A stretch of DNA of 64,000 nucleotides from Arabidopsis thaliana (GCF_000001735.4 NC_003076.8:14201835-14265834); one strand, 5' to 3'. Counted from the stretch's first letter, positions 11,495 through 24,415 are shown. Notes: generated from the sequence alone by a model not told the origin. A program made the numbers and translations.

Positions 11495-11888
11495 GACGTA
11501 CGTGAGTTAGGGTTTTTGTAAAAATCCCTTTGATTATATTCCCCTGTACACTATTAATCATAAAAAAAATTGGTAGTTGAGAAAGCTCGCTCATAACGGT
11601 CATTAGTCACAATCGGAAAGAAACATGAACGTTAACAACGAAGATTCTGTCTATCATCACCGATGATGTATGTCATTCATTTGATACCAAAAAAAAAGCA
11701 AAAATAATTGTATGACATTAGGAAAAATATCGTTGATCGGTTGATTATAATGATAGTATTGACCAATGAATTGGACTATCTCTTGGGTTACCGGATTAAT
11801 TAGACTACAAATCAATTGATTAAAATTTATTTAATTAATTTAATATTAATAGATATTTTAGAGTTTTTATAAATTTATTTAATATTAA

Positions 11889-13654
11889 TCTATACTATTA
11901 ATTGAGAATCATTGAAAATAAACAACCTTATGAAGGGTAAAATATTACATAAAATGCCATTGATTGTTAGTGTTTTTAAATAAATTCATTAAGGATACAA
12001 TAGTAATTACAAAATTAATAGATTTAAATATAAAAATATGGTAATATTCTTTTAAGTAATTATGAGTTTTCCAAAATTAAACTCACTTTCTCTTTCCTAT
12101 TAATTATGGACGAAAAATTAAAATTTATTTCTTAAAAATTGTTAACCAATAAAAATTGAAAAACTAAGATTTGATATCAAATTATACTATATTATTAAAC
12201 TAACATTTTAGAAGTTAATTTTTATTTTAAAATTTTTTAAAATCATAACACTTGCTTGATACCATGAATAAAAAATCATAATTTGTGATAGATAATATAG
12301 ATAAATAAATTTAATTTTTAGAATTTTGGGTTAAGTATTTTGAAATAGAAAACGAAAATTTATTTCAAAATTTCTAAAAACGAGATTAGATGTTACAAAG
12401 ATTTCTATGAATTAAACAAAAATAATTAATTTAAAGTAATTATCATTATGCCTTACATTTAGAAATATCTAAACAATAAATTGTACATACTAATTTCGAA
12501 ATGAGGGTTTTATTTTTTATTTTTTTCAACCGTATCTTTTTTAAATAAATCCATAATATATTATTGAACAAACTTTTGAAATAATGTAAACTAATTATAC
12601 ATTTTTCATTCAAAACAAATTATCCAGCAAAAAAAATTGCTTTTATAGGTGTATTTCAAAATTTTAATTATATTCCAAAAATCCAATTAATTATGATTAA
12701 AAAAAGAGAAAGAAGAATATTGAAAATGTAGCAAAGGAAATAAACATTTTTACATTTGTTAAAATATAATTTTTTACAAAATTATTTGTTATAATGCTAT
12801 TCATATTTTTGAATTTGAAGAAGGAAAAAAAATAAAAAAAAGATATTTGTGTGTTTTAATTTATGATATATTTGTAAACTTTAACATCCTATATATTAAT
12901 CCGCAAAACTCAGTCATATATACATTGGTATTTAAAGGTAAGTAAATAAGAATTTTGGTACGTACTTTTAATGGAACGAAATGAAAATAGAAATTATGAG
13001 ACACAAACGACATGAAAAGAAAGGGAAGTACTATATAAAATAATTTGAACCAAACTGGACATCAAATTAAATATCTAACTGGTATGAGTTTGGGTTATGA
13101 GCACTATATAAAATAAATTTGTTTATACACATAACCCTGCATGTACGTATTTTATGACACAAATTCTATTTGTGATGGTTACGGGTTGGTAGTATTTTTA
13201 TTTCACATATATAGACGGGTTATGGGACAAAGAATTTATGATAGATACATCACATGTTTTCCATTCCAAGAAATATAAGTCAAATATACGTTTTTATTTT
13301 CTAAACTAATCAAAACATTATAACAGTTTGATTATTGGTGTAAAATAGGATATAAATTTGGTTTTAGTTTGGGTTATTTCTCCGTGTGAGTCCGAATCTT
13401 AAAATATAACTATACACGAACACAATTGAACTTCAATTATTACTTTTAACTCTATAATATATATATTATTACAAAGTTTACTTATAACAAAATATTATAT
13501 ATTTTAAAAATCTTTTAAAGATATATATTTTGTACGTATATGCGAGTTCAGATATCTAATACATTGTACTATAATATATATCATAAAATAAGAAAATAAT
13601 CTACATTGGATTAAAAATATGAAATCCCGCACGTACATGCGGGTCAGGATCTAG
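11889..13654 (+). mobile_element. Non-autonomous Helitron, complete
   Basis: Starts TCTATACTATTAATTG directly after an A (11888) and ends CTAG directly before a T (13655). A perfect 6-bp stem hairpin (CCCGCA 13626-13631, TGCGGG 13638-13643) lies 7 nt before the terminal CTAG. These are the defining Helitron termini and A/T insertion site. It is 1766 bp, very AT-rich, without Rep/helicase coding, so it resembles the ATREP-type non-autonomous families of Arabidopsis. It sits upstream of the P450 promoter. Confidence 0.8.
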
Positions 13655-13770
13655 TATATCTGTAAAAGATGTTTAACAAAATATGAAATTCAATTGATAA
13701 GAATGCAGTGATTTTGTTTTTTTAAATCTAACTAAATGTCTAAAACTGTAACACATTATAGTAAAAAAGT

Positions 13771-14519
13771 AGGATTTAACCCGTGGTACACCACGGGATA
13801 AATATTTTATTCATATATTTAATAATATTAAATTTTACGGTTTTAGTTTAGTATAAAAATTTTACGGTTTTAGTTTAGTATTAAAGTTATATAATTTTAT
13901 ATTAATGTTGTAACTAAAAAAATTGGTGATGATAAAATAATAAAATAAATATTTAACTTGTGTTATATCAATCCAAACCCGTCCTGCTATATTTCATATC
14001 AATCCAAACCTGTCCCGCTATATTTTACGTCCCATGATATTTTAATTTTTTATAAGTTTAAATAGTAGTTGTGGAATTAGTTGTGATTGTGATTTTATGC
14101 CAAAAAAGTTATGGACTTTTAATTCCATGGAATATTCAAACCAAAATAAGGAATGTTTTTAGGTGCACATATAATTGGATTTGCTCATCTTACGGAATCG
14201 TAAATGTATTTTTGTTTGTTTTAATTTATTGCCGAAATTAAATACAAATAATTCAAATACTTTAAATTTTGGTTGTTTTAAGATTTAGTGGATATTGTAG
14301 GAGAGATAAGAAAAAGATAATTTATTGTGTTTTGTGTAACATATGAGATTGCCATATATTTCGAATTTTTTTGGTTTGTTACACAATTAATTGCCGTAAA
14401 AAAATTCAAACCATTAATTAAATAAAAAATAAAAGAATTAAAATTCAGTGGCAGCCATTGTAAATAAGTCTCAACTTTAGGATTTATTTCACAAAATGGT
14501 TAAAAAATGTATATGTAGA
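13771..14519 (-). mobile_element. Helitron-derived remnant, second copy
   Basis: Same family as 9014-10332. On the minus strand it begins TCTACATATACATTTTT after an A (14520 complement) and ends near a perfect palindrome CCCGTGGT-AC-ACCACGGG (13780-13797). The 3' CTRR is degenerate (CTAC). No coding capacity. Confidence 0.6.
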
Positions 14520-15467
14520 TCACCAATTACGAAAATAAACTAATAAACATTGTGAATTCAAACAATTAATCTTGATTTTCTTTCTCATTATTTAATTTAT
14601 TGTTTTAAAATTGCATCTTGAAGTCTTTATTGAAAAAAATAAAGTTATTTTATTATTATTTTGTATTATGAAAATAATAATAATTATATATTCTACTAGT
14701 CGTTGGTCTTACATTATCTTTGAATTTGTGTATAACAGTTGACTGGAATATACCGATGTAATTTTAATAGTGATGCTTATTACTTGTTTAAGATTAATAT
14801 TATATTTAATAAAATATATACCCGATATTTAACAATTTTTAACCGATTTGTTTATTATTTTAATTTTTTTCCAGGTTTATTATTTTGATTATCTATTCAA
14901 AATTTCATAAAATACTTGTTTATAAGTTAGTCAAACAAAATTGGGAAAATCTTTGATTTTAATTTTTAAAGATGTGTTTAGGTCACAAACACGTATAGTC
15001 CAAGTTTAAATTTTTTTTTAAACATATGAAGATCAATATAAATATCAAAATTTTAATTTTATTATTTGTTAGACCATAAGTTTTGTTTTACTTGTCTGTT
15101 ATGAAATGATGATTGCTTATTATAAGTCAATTAAGTATGTTGAAGATGCAGAAAGCCCTTTCACAAAAAAAAAGAGTATCTTGAAGATGCTTAATTTTTC
15201 TATTTTAAAAAAGATTTGCTTGCTCGGAGGATCCTCCTACACTTAGCTAGCGAAAGTATCTTTTACGCGCATGAGTCAAGAGTTCGCTAATAGGCTGTTC
15301 TAATTAATATATGTTGGTTGAGTGCATGCTGCTCTTTCGAGTCCTAACATTAGGATTTATAAACAAAGTCCAAAATATATCCCTGGTGAGAAAAAAAGAA
15401 CATATGTAATCTGAAACGTAACCGAGTACTTGTGTAACATGTCTAAAGTTGTATGACATGGTTTAAA
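14520..15467. other. AT-rich intergenic DNA, no gene
   Basis: No coding signal. A short sequence at 14696-14765 (TACTAGTCGTTGG... then GTGTATAACAGTTGACTGG) recurs at 16681-16745 and 29268-29340; it may be a set of Helitron ends. Confidence 0.5.
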
Positions 15468-15475
15468 GATACGCC

Positions 15476-15991
15476 CACTGGTGGATCCAGAAAATTTATT
15501 TAGTGGGGGCATAGCTTATACATTTTTTTTGTTATTTGTATGTTTAAGTTTTCATTATACTCCAACAATATGAAAATATTAAATTTATTACATAAATATG
15601 AATTTTAAAAATAAAAACAACAAAAATATAGCATATACCAAATTCACACGTAAAATAAAGAGGTTATAGCTAAAGAAAAAATAAAGAACTAAAACTTAAG
15701 AAAAGTAATAAGGCAAATGCGATTACAATACTATGGCAGTAAGGAAATTTAGACTTAGTAAATGATGATTGTGGTTAACTACACTAAAATTTTGGAAATA
15801 TATTTAATTTTTTATATATTAAGAAGATTATAAATAGTAAATGGGGGCAATAAAATTTGGATAATGGGGGCATAAAGAAAGAATTATCCGAATTGTACAT
15901 CATAATTGTAATTTTTCTTAAGTAAAAACAAATTATGTCAAATTAAGTGGGCGCAGCTGCCACCTCCCCAATGTAAGTAGATCCGCCGCTG
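15476..15991 (-). mobile_element. Non-autonomous hAT element, copy 2 (inverted)
   Basis: 516 bp. Ends CACTGGTGGATCC and GGATC-type CCGCCGCTG, flanked by a perfect 8-bp target duplication GATACGCC (15468-15475 and 15992-15999). Internal sequence matches copy 1 (9096-9640) in the opposite orientation, including the GGGGGCATAGCTTATAC and AATTATCCGAATTGTAC blocks. Confidence 0.9.
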
Positions 15992-16954
15992 GATACGCCT
16001 TATAATTGTGTACGTACAAAGGATTACACGAACAAAACACTACATGTTTCATACTCATACGACAGACTGAGTACATAGTTGATTTAGGAAACATGGGTTT
16101 TAACTCAACATCATATCTTAAAACCGACCTGCTCCAGCAAGGATTAGGTCATGAAAAAAAAATAAAAAAATAAAGGATTAGCTCATGTACATTCTACAAA
16201 TACTCTCTCTATATTTTTAACACTAAGATATATCGCAAAATATAGTGGTGCATTTAGAAAGATTAAAAGAATTTATTTGGTTATCCAAAGTATGTTTATC
16301 TTTTCCTGTCAAATATGGAATTTCATATTTATGCGTGTTTGAGCTGAAATAATTTCATGATTAATAATCTACAATTAAGTGATTTTTGATACTGAATAAA
16401 TAGACCAAACACATAAAAATATCACGTTGTGATTTGTAGGGTTAGTAGACAATACTCTAAAGCCTCCAAAGATAACAAATGAGCGTTAGACAAGTGTGAG
16501 GTCCAATATTGGCCGAGAAAAGATTAAAGATGTAGGAACCAACGGACGATGACGGTCTGGGCGTTACAACATCCATCCTTTGAGCCCAATGCCTTCCATT
16601 ACATGCATGTATGCGATTATGTATGTATAACAGAATTAAATCATCATAATATAGACACAAGAAATAAAATTAATATATTGTACTAGCCGTGGCCGTTACA
16701 AGTTGGAATTTGCGTATAATAGTTGACTAAAATAGGGAAAATAATTGCCGGAATCCAGTTAGGTAAGAAGTAAACACTACAACAAACATAAATCATGCTG
16801 TAAACACCATAATCATAAACATAAGACCTGATATAATTTAAAGAAGTATCAATTTCATTAATACGTCACAAATTACACACATTTGAACGCTTCATAGAAT
16901 TCAATTAGGTAAGAGCCTTGGTCATACATGAGCAAATCTATTAATATTAAGTAT

Positions 16955-17865
16955 GATGAAGTTGCTTTTCCAATTTTAGAAAGGTAACGAATGAGAATGC
17001 TACCACGTGAATGAGCATACTGGAAAAAAGAAATTTAAAAGTCTTTATAGGTTTATTTATTTATAAATCCATATGTGATTTAAAAATTCTCATTAATTTT
17101 GAAATCTGATATATGAATTTTAAACTAATATGGCAAACCCACATAATTGAATCTTTATATATTTTACTTTCAAATCTATTAAGAATTTAATATGCAATTT
17201 AAAATCCAAAAATAAATCATTAAATGGATAACAAAGGATTTTAACTAGTATTTATCAGTATTCAAAAAATTGGTTTAAACGGTCGCTTAGATCATACGAG
17301 TCATTTTGATGCTGAAGTGACGCCTAGACGACCGCTTTAACCTTCTAAAGTCGCATCTACATCGTTTTAGTGTATTTACCAATTTTGAGCTAAGTTTTAT
17401 TTTACATATACATATTTATAAATGTTCATCTATTGTTGGATATTTGTTTAAGATTTAATAATTTTATGTTTCTAAGAAATATTTATATATATATTATATT
17501 TATTTTTTAATCTTACAAACGCTTAATCGTTTAGGCGTTTTAGGAGGTAAACATTAGGCTGCTTAACGTTTCTTTGAATATTAATATTTAGAAATCATTG
17601 AATGTATATAATGTGATTTCACTAAAATTATTTATGTGTTAGACAATCAATGCTGTTTTTCTTATATGATATGGAATGATTATTACTAACTGTTATAAGA
17701 TTAACTATGATGAAGATGATTTTTCAATTTTAGAAAGGTAACGAATGAGAATGCTACCACGTGAATGAGAATGAGCATACTGGAAAAAGAAATTTAAAAG
17801 TCCTTCTTGGTTCATTGATTAATAAATTCATATGTGATTTAAAAATTCTAATTAATTTTGACTCA
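16955..17865. repeat. Pair of about 155-bp direct repeats
   Basis: The block GATGAAG... TTTTAGAAAGGTAACGAATG ... ACCACGTGAATGAG ... ATATGTGATTTAAAAATTCT occurs at 16955-17110 and again at 17708-17865, about 90% alike by eye. The sequence between differs and includes the hairpin at 17272-17342. This could be an old tandem duplication or ends of a degraded element. Confidence 0.6.
17272..17342. repeat. Imperfect inverted repeat (hairpin)
   Basis: GGTTTAAACGGTCGCTTAG (17272-17290) pairs with CTAGACGACCGCTTTAACC (17324-17342) with a few mismatches, leaving about 33 nt of loop. It looks like a small foldback or MITE core. Confidence 0.5.
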
Positions 17866-18902
17866 TATTTGAATATTTCTATTTTTACTTTAAAATCTAA
17901 TATCGGTTAACCACGGTTCTACAAACCCAAACAGATATATAATCTCATTTCCTTACAAAATTTAAACCCTATTTCTCATTTGTAGTTATAAAATCTAAAC
18001 TCTAACAATACTTTCGAAACCCAAACCGATATTTAACCTCGTTTAACTGTAAAATCTAAACATAAATTAATAAAACCAAACCGATATTTAACCTTGTTTA
18101 ATCATAAAATGTAAACCTTAGTTTTTTTATAAACCCTAACTGATATATAATTTTGTGTCGGTGGCAGATTCCGATTGTCAGGAATAAAGGGGGTGAATAT
18201 AATGGTGATGGGGTGAATATAAGGGTGATCGGCGAACCCTTTTTTTTTTTTTTTTACCTTCCAGAAATGTATCTTTGCCACATATGAGTATTTTACCTTA
18301 TTTCGGTTGGTTCTAAGTTGTTATCTTAATTGCACATTCTACCTAACCAGGACATTGGTCAGTTATACTCAAACTGTATTGAACACTTTAATCAAACATT
18401 AGCTCGTTTATTAGTGACCAATGGTTTAAAGGTTCTCAGACTTCAAAAAATACCCTAACTTCTTCATAAAACTAACCAACCCCTTAGACCTTAGCTCGAC
18501 TTAATCTTACAAAGTTCAAAAATCCGAGAGCAGGTTGTTACAACTGACTATGTATGTCTAGGCCACAAAATAAGTCTTAATTTTTTTTTTGGGATCCCTC
18601 GTAACCATTGTAGTCCTTTTAAGTGGCAAATATACCTAGTTTTTAATGAATTTCGGTTGTTAATCTCGGATTGGCTCAAGATCTACCTTGGTAACCAAGA
18701 AAAAAGAGGTGTTCAAATAGAGTATCTTTATTAATGTTCCAAACCTTTTTACATTGAAAAGCAAGAATTTTTTTCTTTTATTTTTCTGTTTTTGGTCAAG
18801 TAAAACAAGAAAGTAAATGAACTTCTTACATTGAAAAATACAAGAAGGAGATAAATGAAAACAGTATAACACGGGTGATGAGCTTCAGATGTATGGTCAT
18901 CA

Positions 18903-21900
18903 TCAAAGGAGCAACCGTATAGCCTTGGTGTAGTGTGTTAGTGCCCAAAGAGTGAAAGAGTTTCTAAAGGTTGGAAAATTTAGCATCACATTCATTTTGT
19001 AAACACCCCTTATTTCCTACAAAATCGAATGTACAAATGAGCAATAATATCACAGTAAATTTGAAATTCTTAAATAAAATTAGGGTAACAAGAAACACAC
19101 CTGCTGTGGAAAATCACCGTTATCCATTTGTGAATTGATTAATACTTTTGCAGCGCGGTGAACCGGTAAAGGATCTCTATCCATCTGACCACCCATTATT
19201 AGAACCATCAATGCTTGTCCTGTATTCACCACATCGGTCTTGTTCCCCTCCAAAGGAATATAATTTTTGTTGGGGCAAGAAAGAAAACTCTCTCCCCAAC
19301 CGCCTTCACCGTTTTGTATATCAAGAAGGAATCGAACTGCTCTACGGATTGCCTCACAGTTATCGTAAGTGTTTCCCGCGGCCACTAAACCTCGGACAGC
19401 AAAGAAAGTCCCATATATAAAACATATTCCCCAGTTTCCGTACCACGAACCATCCGCAATTTGTAAGCTTTCTATGTATTTCACTCCCTTTGTTATAAAT
19501 TTTTTGACTTCTTCTGTTCTATGCCCTGGAAACTGTTTCATGAAGCGTGCCAACACCACTATCGCTGACCCCGTGCATTCTAGATACTCATGCTCGAGGA
19601 TAGTGTCTTCAATAAACTCTATGGGACTAAGCCACTACAATTGTTTTGAAATATTTCCATCACATCATTTATATCCAAAAGAATTTAGAATTCAATAAAT
19701 GATAACTACCTCTAGCCATTTTTTCCCACTCGCTGCTTCCCATATAGATATCCCTCCATTTCTGCTCTGTTTTGTGAGATAACTATAAGTTACTAATCAG
19801 CTTGTGGGGGTGTTTATGATAATTAACAAGAATAAAATTACCTGCATATAGAGAAGCATATTGACGGCATCATAAAGCCTCTCCACTTCCATTTTCTCAC
19901 CAATGAATTCGGATGACATACTCTCAAAGATCAGGCAGCACTAGCAACACACGCGCATTCAAAAATCAAATTTTCATATCTTTTTTACACATAAATAAAA
20001 TGTAAAATTTATTCGGAAAAATATTTTTTTACAAATAGTGAAGCGTTTTTTTTTTTTTTTTTTTTGAATACCAGAAGGTTCTGGGCTGAATCCCGTAATT
20101 CCTCCAGGTCCGAAACCACAACATGTAATATTAGTTGCGTCACAAGCGCAAGCGTTTGTTTATATCATGCAAATCTTTATATCAGTAATTCATAGAGAAA
20201 ACACATACCTCTAAACTCTCAGAAATACAATCTGAAACAGGCCATCCTTGATCTTTGTCTGAATAGCCCCACCCTCCTTTGGATATGTCTCTAAACATAT
20301 TGATATAGTCACCGGGAGGATTCTCTGTAAATTGGGATTTCCTCAAGTAAGAGTATCCCTTTATGAGCGTTGGCCTTATCTCATCGTCAACATCAGCCGC
20401 TAACATGACTTGGAGAACGAAGGCTGTATCCCATATTTGGCTACCAAAAGTCTGCAAATTATCGTAAAAAATTAATGCTATTGAGGTTCATAGTGTCGTC
20501 GTCAAAAAAAAAAAAAGAGACTGACCTGGATTTTCAAGCCGTCCTCCGCAATCCATATGAAATGAGAGACTCGCGCAAGATGTTTTTTAAAATAATCACT
20601 CTCTGGATCTTCAACCCAACAAGCAAGCATATGAAACACCTAATATAGTTATATAAACAATGTTTCATCACTGTTTTTTGGTCTTCTTTCGTTTTCCTCT
20701 ATTTGATGTTTATATCTTTTGACGAGGACATGTAGCTTAGTGGTTTGTGTTAGGATCGTTGTTATGTTACTATTTGGATACAAACTCTTAATAAATTGTG
20801 TTAACACAAAAAAATGCTAATATTACCTTTGGCACTGCTCCACCTGTAATGTACCGGGTGGCTTCGTCATGGTAGTGAATGAGTTCCATTGCCGTTCGAA
20901 TAGCTTTTTCTCTAATGAGCTTGTTGAAAGGCCATCGATTTAAGATATTCTCCGAAAACATGTGAACAAGTTTCCAAAACAAGTCTTGTACCAATGATTG
21001 TGGATAATATAGATCTTCCTGCATCATATTTTACTTTGTACCAATTAAATCTTGATTGTTTAATTTATTATAGAGAGTTAATAATCGTGATGTGCTCATG
21101 AGCATACAATGCATAATATATATGATTTACCTTCGCACATCGACTGCGAGCTTGGCTCCAAACAATTTCAGCATAAGGTTGAGGATAAAGTTCTTCACGA
21201 AGTTGTAGAATGAGAGGTGTTGGTTTAGCAACAAATTTTTTACCATACAAATAGGACATTGCCATGAAAGTATCCCGTAAATATATCCAGAGAGTGCCTA
21301 CATGTATAACAAAATTAAATTGTCGGATTAATAGTGGTTTAGTATTTAGGCCGGTACTTTAAAAGAGTCCCACAGTTCAAGCCCCGATCTTTTTTTTTGT
21401 CAACTGATATTAATTAAGACTCAACAGAGCCAATCCCGAGGGTACTTTAAAAGACTCTCATAGTTCAAGCCCCGATTCATGGCCCCACATTTAAAAAAAA
21501 AACTTAAAAATAAGAATTATTCGAATTCAAACCTCCATTAATAGGAAAATAGGAAGGAAAAAACCAGAACTCTGGGGGTATGGGTTTGCAACCAGACCAT
21601 TCATATACTCCAAGAACCTAATAGTTTGAGTTGAAAATATTTAATTAGGGAAAATCACAACGAAAACCAAGATTGATTATTTGGTTGGTAATTATATATG
21701 CAACATACCGAAAGCCAGGCTTTTCCAAATAATGGCGTATAGGTAGCGCCACCGTGGTCAATGATCCATTTACGAGCCCTTGCACAAGCACTTTCACCAT
21801 CATGATCGGGATCTACTCCGAAGATTCGTAGGCAGATGTAGTTGATGACCGTGCAAAACATAAAACTATGGCTTTCTACGTCTATTCCCCATCCACCATC

Positions 21901-22677
21901 GTCGTTCTTGATGGTAAGATTTGATCAATTTTGGAAAAGAATGGGAAACATTAAAATGATTTGGCAAACTATGGAGAAATTGAAAAAATATAATGGTTGT
22001 GTATAACTTTTAGTTGAAAATGTTTGTGGGATTTGTTTGTGTCATGCAAAATGTGTGTTGTTCTTGTGTGTTATTTGCGTCAATGAGGATCTTGTGTATT
22101 TGGAATTCATCTCAAACATATACATATATAAACACTCTTTTCATTCTTCTGGTGATTTATTTTTTCATTTTTCATTTCTTTTTTTTACTATCTTACGGAT
22201 CAACAGAACTATCCATATATTTCACACTCAAAATAAAAGAGATAGTCCATTGTAAAGATGCAATTGGCGAAACGGTCTTTTCTAAAGAAGCTAGAGAAAA
22301 CAACATTTTGGGTCATAAAAAGACCAAAAATGTCTTTGATATATATATATTTATAATGATTTGTACGGTTGTACCTACTGCCAAGTTTTGATTAACCCCT
22401 ACGGTAAATGCATCACTATTACTATTAGGTTATCAGTCAACACACCGATAAAAATTGCCAGCACAAATTAGCACTTAAAGTGAGTATGGACAAATGACAA
22501 ATCATTGAAAGATAATAGTACAGATTCGTATTGTTTGTAGTTTTGTACCCCTAGTTTGGCACCACCATAGCTATTGAATTTTATTTTAAACACACAAATT
22601 ATTATTTTTCCCTACAAATGTATATATTTTATTATTCATCGTAAGGTAAAGATAATTCAGATGTCTTATAAAATATA

Positions 22678-22708
<31 letters not shown>

Positions 22709-23588
22709 TACTTATTCACTTATCAGTGTGTCTTGTACCAAAACATCATATAATTCGGATCAGAGATAATATGTGTACATGTTTGACAAGAAACTATAAA
22801 AAAATATCTTTATACAGATAAAGTATTTCCTAGTTAAGTATCTCCAATCTCTAAGACATCTACCTATAAATATTTTTCTATATTTATAATTCTATCTAAT
22901 GAATCTTTAAAGAATAAAATATATTGATCGTGAGCTAGGTACCTGATGGTTGTACATGTAACGCAACATCTCTTTCCGATGCTCTTCAGAGAAAACTTTA
23001 TCCAGATGGCCAGTGATATACAAACATATAACCTAAAATTATTTGCACACTTGGTTATTTTTTGTAATTTTCTTTAATTAGAAATTTATTTAAGAGTGTA
23101 ATGGAGCGTCCAGCTTACAAAGGGGGCATTGAAGAAAATGCAACCAGCGTTTTCGGAAGGCCAATGTCCATCATCAGATTGCAACGCTGCCATATAATGT
23201 ATTCCTCTTCTCAGTGTATTTTTTGCGTCTTCAAATGTTATTTTCTTGGCATCCTCTATTCTCACTCGTGGAATCTTTTGCTCGAAATTCTTCTCCCTTA
23301 GAAACTTTTAGATAAAAAAAATATTATGTGATACCGTATAGGTAGACCAATTTACGCGCATGTGTTTCACTGTCAAAGTTTTACCTGCATACGCCAAAGG
23401 AGATCGGCACAAGCCTTGTATTGTGACCTATTGTTTGAGAAATTTTGTCGAGCCTGATCAACCTCAGAGAGTTCCGCTGGAGAGCCTGCGTTGGCATCAA
23501 ACTCCCATATCTGCCTTCCCAAGAAGTTGTTGGTGGTGCACAAGTGAGGGTCATCTCCTGCCTTAGCTCCGATCCTCAGCCTCCACAT
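18903..23588 (-). CDS. PEN3: Oxidosqualene cyclase (pentacyclic triterpene synthase 3-like)
   Basis: Thirteen coding exons: 23588-23385, 23304-23119, 23032-22943, 21906-21709, 21617-21533, 21297-21131, 21018-20827, 20639-20526, 20451-20209, 19940-19842, 19766-19710, 19634-19101, 19016-18903. They sum to 2283 nt (760 aa), the normal plant OSC length, in one open frame. It begins [11 protein letters not shown], typical of plant OSCs, and has QW-type repeats ([22 protein letters not shown]). The catalytic DCTAE motif reads DCISE (Asp about 486), and the MWCYCR position reads LWIYLR (about 257-262), as expected for a divergent Brassicaceae clade. OSCs cyclise 2,3-oxidosqualene at the ER membrane. 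By position this is At5g36150 (PEN3), reported as a tirucalla-7,24-dien-3beta-ol synthase (recalled). It pairs with the CYP716A gene on the same strand. Introns carry SINE-like scraps. Confidence 0.95.
20041..20130 (-). repeat. SINE-like fragment in cyclase intron 9
   Basis: On the minus strand a short sequence (ATTACGGGATTCAGCCCAGA...) ends in a long A run (plus strand T run 20047-20066). A poly(A)-ended short insert fits a truncated SINE, but I see no clear A and B boxes. Confidence 0.4.
21345..21485 (+). repeat. SINE-like, tRNA-derived repeats in cyclase intron 5
   Basis: The phrase GTTCAAGCCCCGAT (tRNA B-box-like) occurs twice, near 21379 and 21457, each preceded by GTACTTTAAAAGA. A partial duplication of a tRNA-related SINE head is the simplest reading. 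A third scrap with ATGTAGCTTAGTGG (A-box-like) is near 20730 in intron 7. Confidence 0.4.
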
Positions 23589-24326
23589 TTTGTAATAACT
23601 CTCCTAGAAAGAACAAACATATTTTGTGTTAATAATGTCTATTTCCTTGCACTTATGTATACCAGGTTATATTCCCTACCACACACGGGGAGAGAAATTT
23701 GATTGTTAAAAATACTTCATTGTGAAAGTGATCCATATCCATAATAGTTAAATGAACAAACTGTTTTCCATAAAAATATTCTTAAATTCAGTATATCTTT
23801 AGATGTACAATTAGTTTTATTTTTACTTTTAAGATGATAACTTAACGCATATTGATTTAAGAATTTACAAAGAACTCTCAATGATTTTTAAAAGAATGAT
23901 TTTATTACATTAACTTGTGTTGAATTGTTTTTAAGAAACTATTATAACTAGTGTTTGGTTGATTGAACAGTAAAAAATATTTTTGGAAACTTGTTTATAG
24001 ATAATGATAAAGCTTAGAAAAATAATTATTTTTAACCTTTAGTAAATTTTTCTATTCTAGTGGTAAATACTGTTATTACACTTGGGAAAATTTTATTTTC
24101 CTAGATTCTGTTTTTATTTTATTCGGTTGTAAAAAATTATAAACTCGTAGAGAATATTTGGTATTCAAAATTTTTATATTCTGCAATTATTTTTAATAAA
24201 TAAAATTATAAATAGTTCATGTCTTAATAACACTAGAGTTTAATATAATAATAAAAAATGATGATAAGAGAGCTTCTGTTGACTACAAATACAAGTTTAA
24301 AAACAATCAAACTCCAGATCTCTTAC

Positions 24327-24400
24327 CCTGCTGGCTTGAGCTTGGACTAGAAAGCTTCTGTAAGTATGAGGTTGTCTTCTGGAATTATGAAAGAAATGTA
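24327..24400 (-). other. Probable non-coding first exon of the cyclase gene
   Basis: Minus-strand sequence ends CAGG with a strong GTAAGA donor at 24326. A matching TTTCTAG acceptor is at 23604, 15 nt before the start ATG, so the leader carries a 722-nt intron. A TATATATA lies just upstream at 24416-24423. This is inferred from splice consensus only. Confidence 0.45.
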
Positions 24401-24415
24401 ACACACATGTACCCA

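Larger units (their letters stand above)
16000..18902. other. Intergenic between P450 cluster repeats and the cyclase 3' end
   Basis: AT-rich and without a supported gene. It holds a direct repeat (16955-17110 and 17708-17865), a hairpin at 17272-17342, and a Helitron-end-like motif at 16681. The part next to 18902 should be 3' UTR of the cyclase gene. Confidence 0.5.

Noticed and set aside
22014..22391. 125-codon plus-strand ORF in a cyclase intron
   Set aside because: Low-complexity, hydrophobic translation of AT-rich intron DNA, antisense to the cyclase; no family resemblance.
22686..22710. (TA)n run as a functional element
   Set aside because: Simple microsatellite within a cyclase intron; nothing more to say from sequence.
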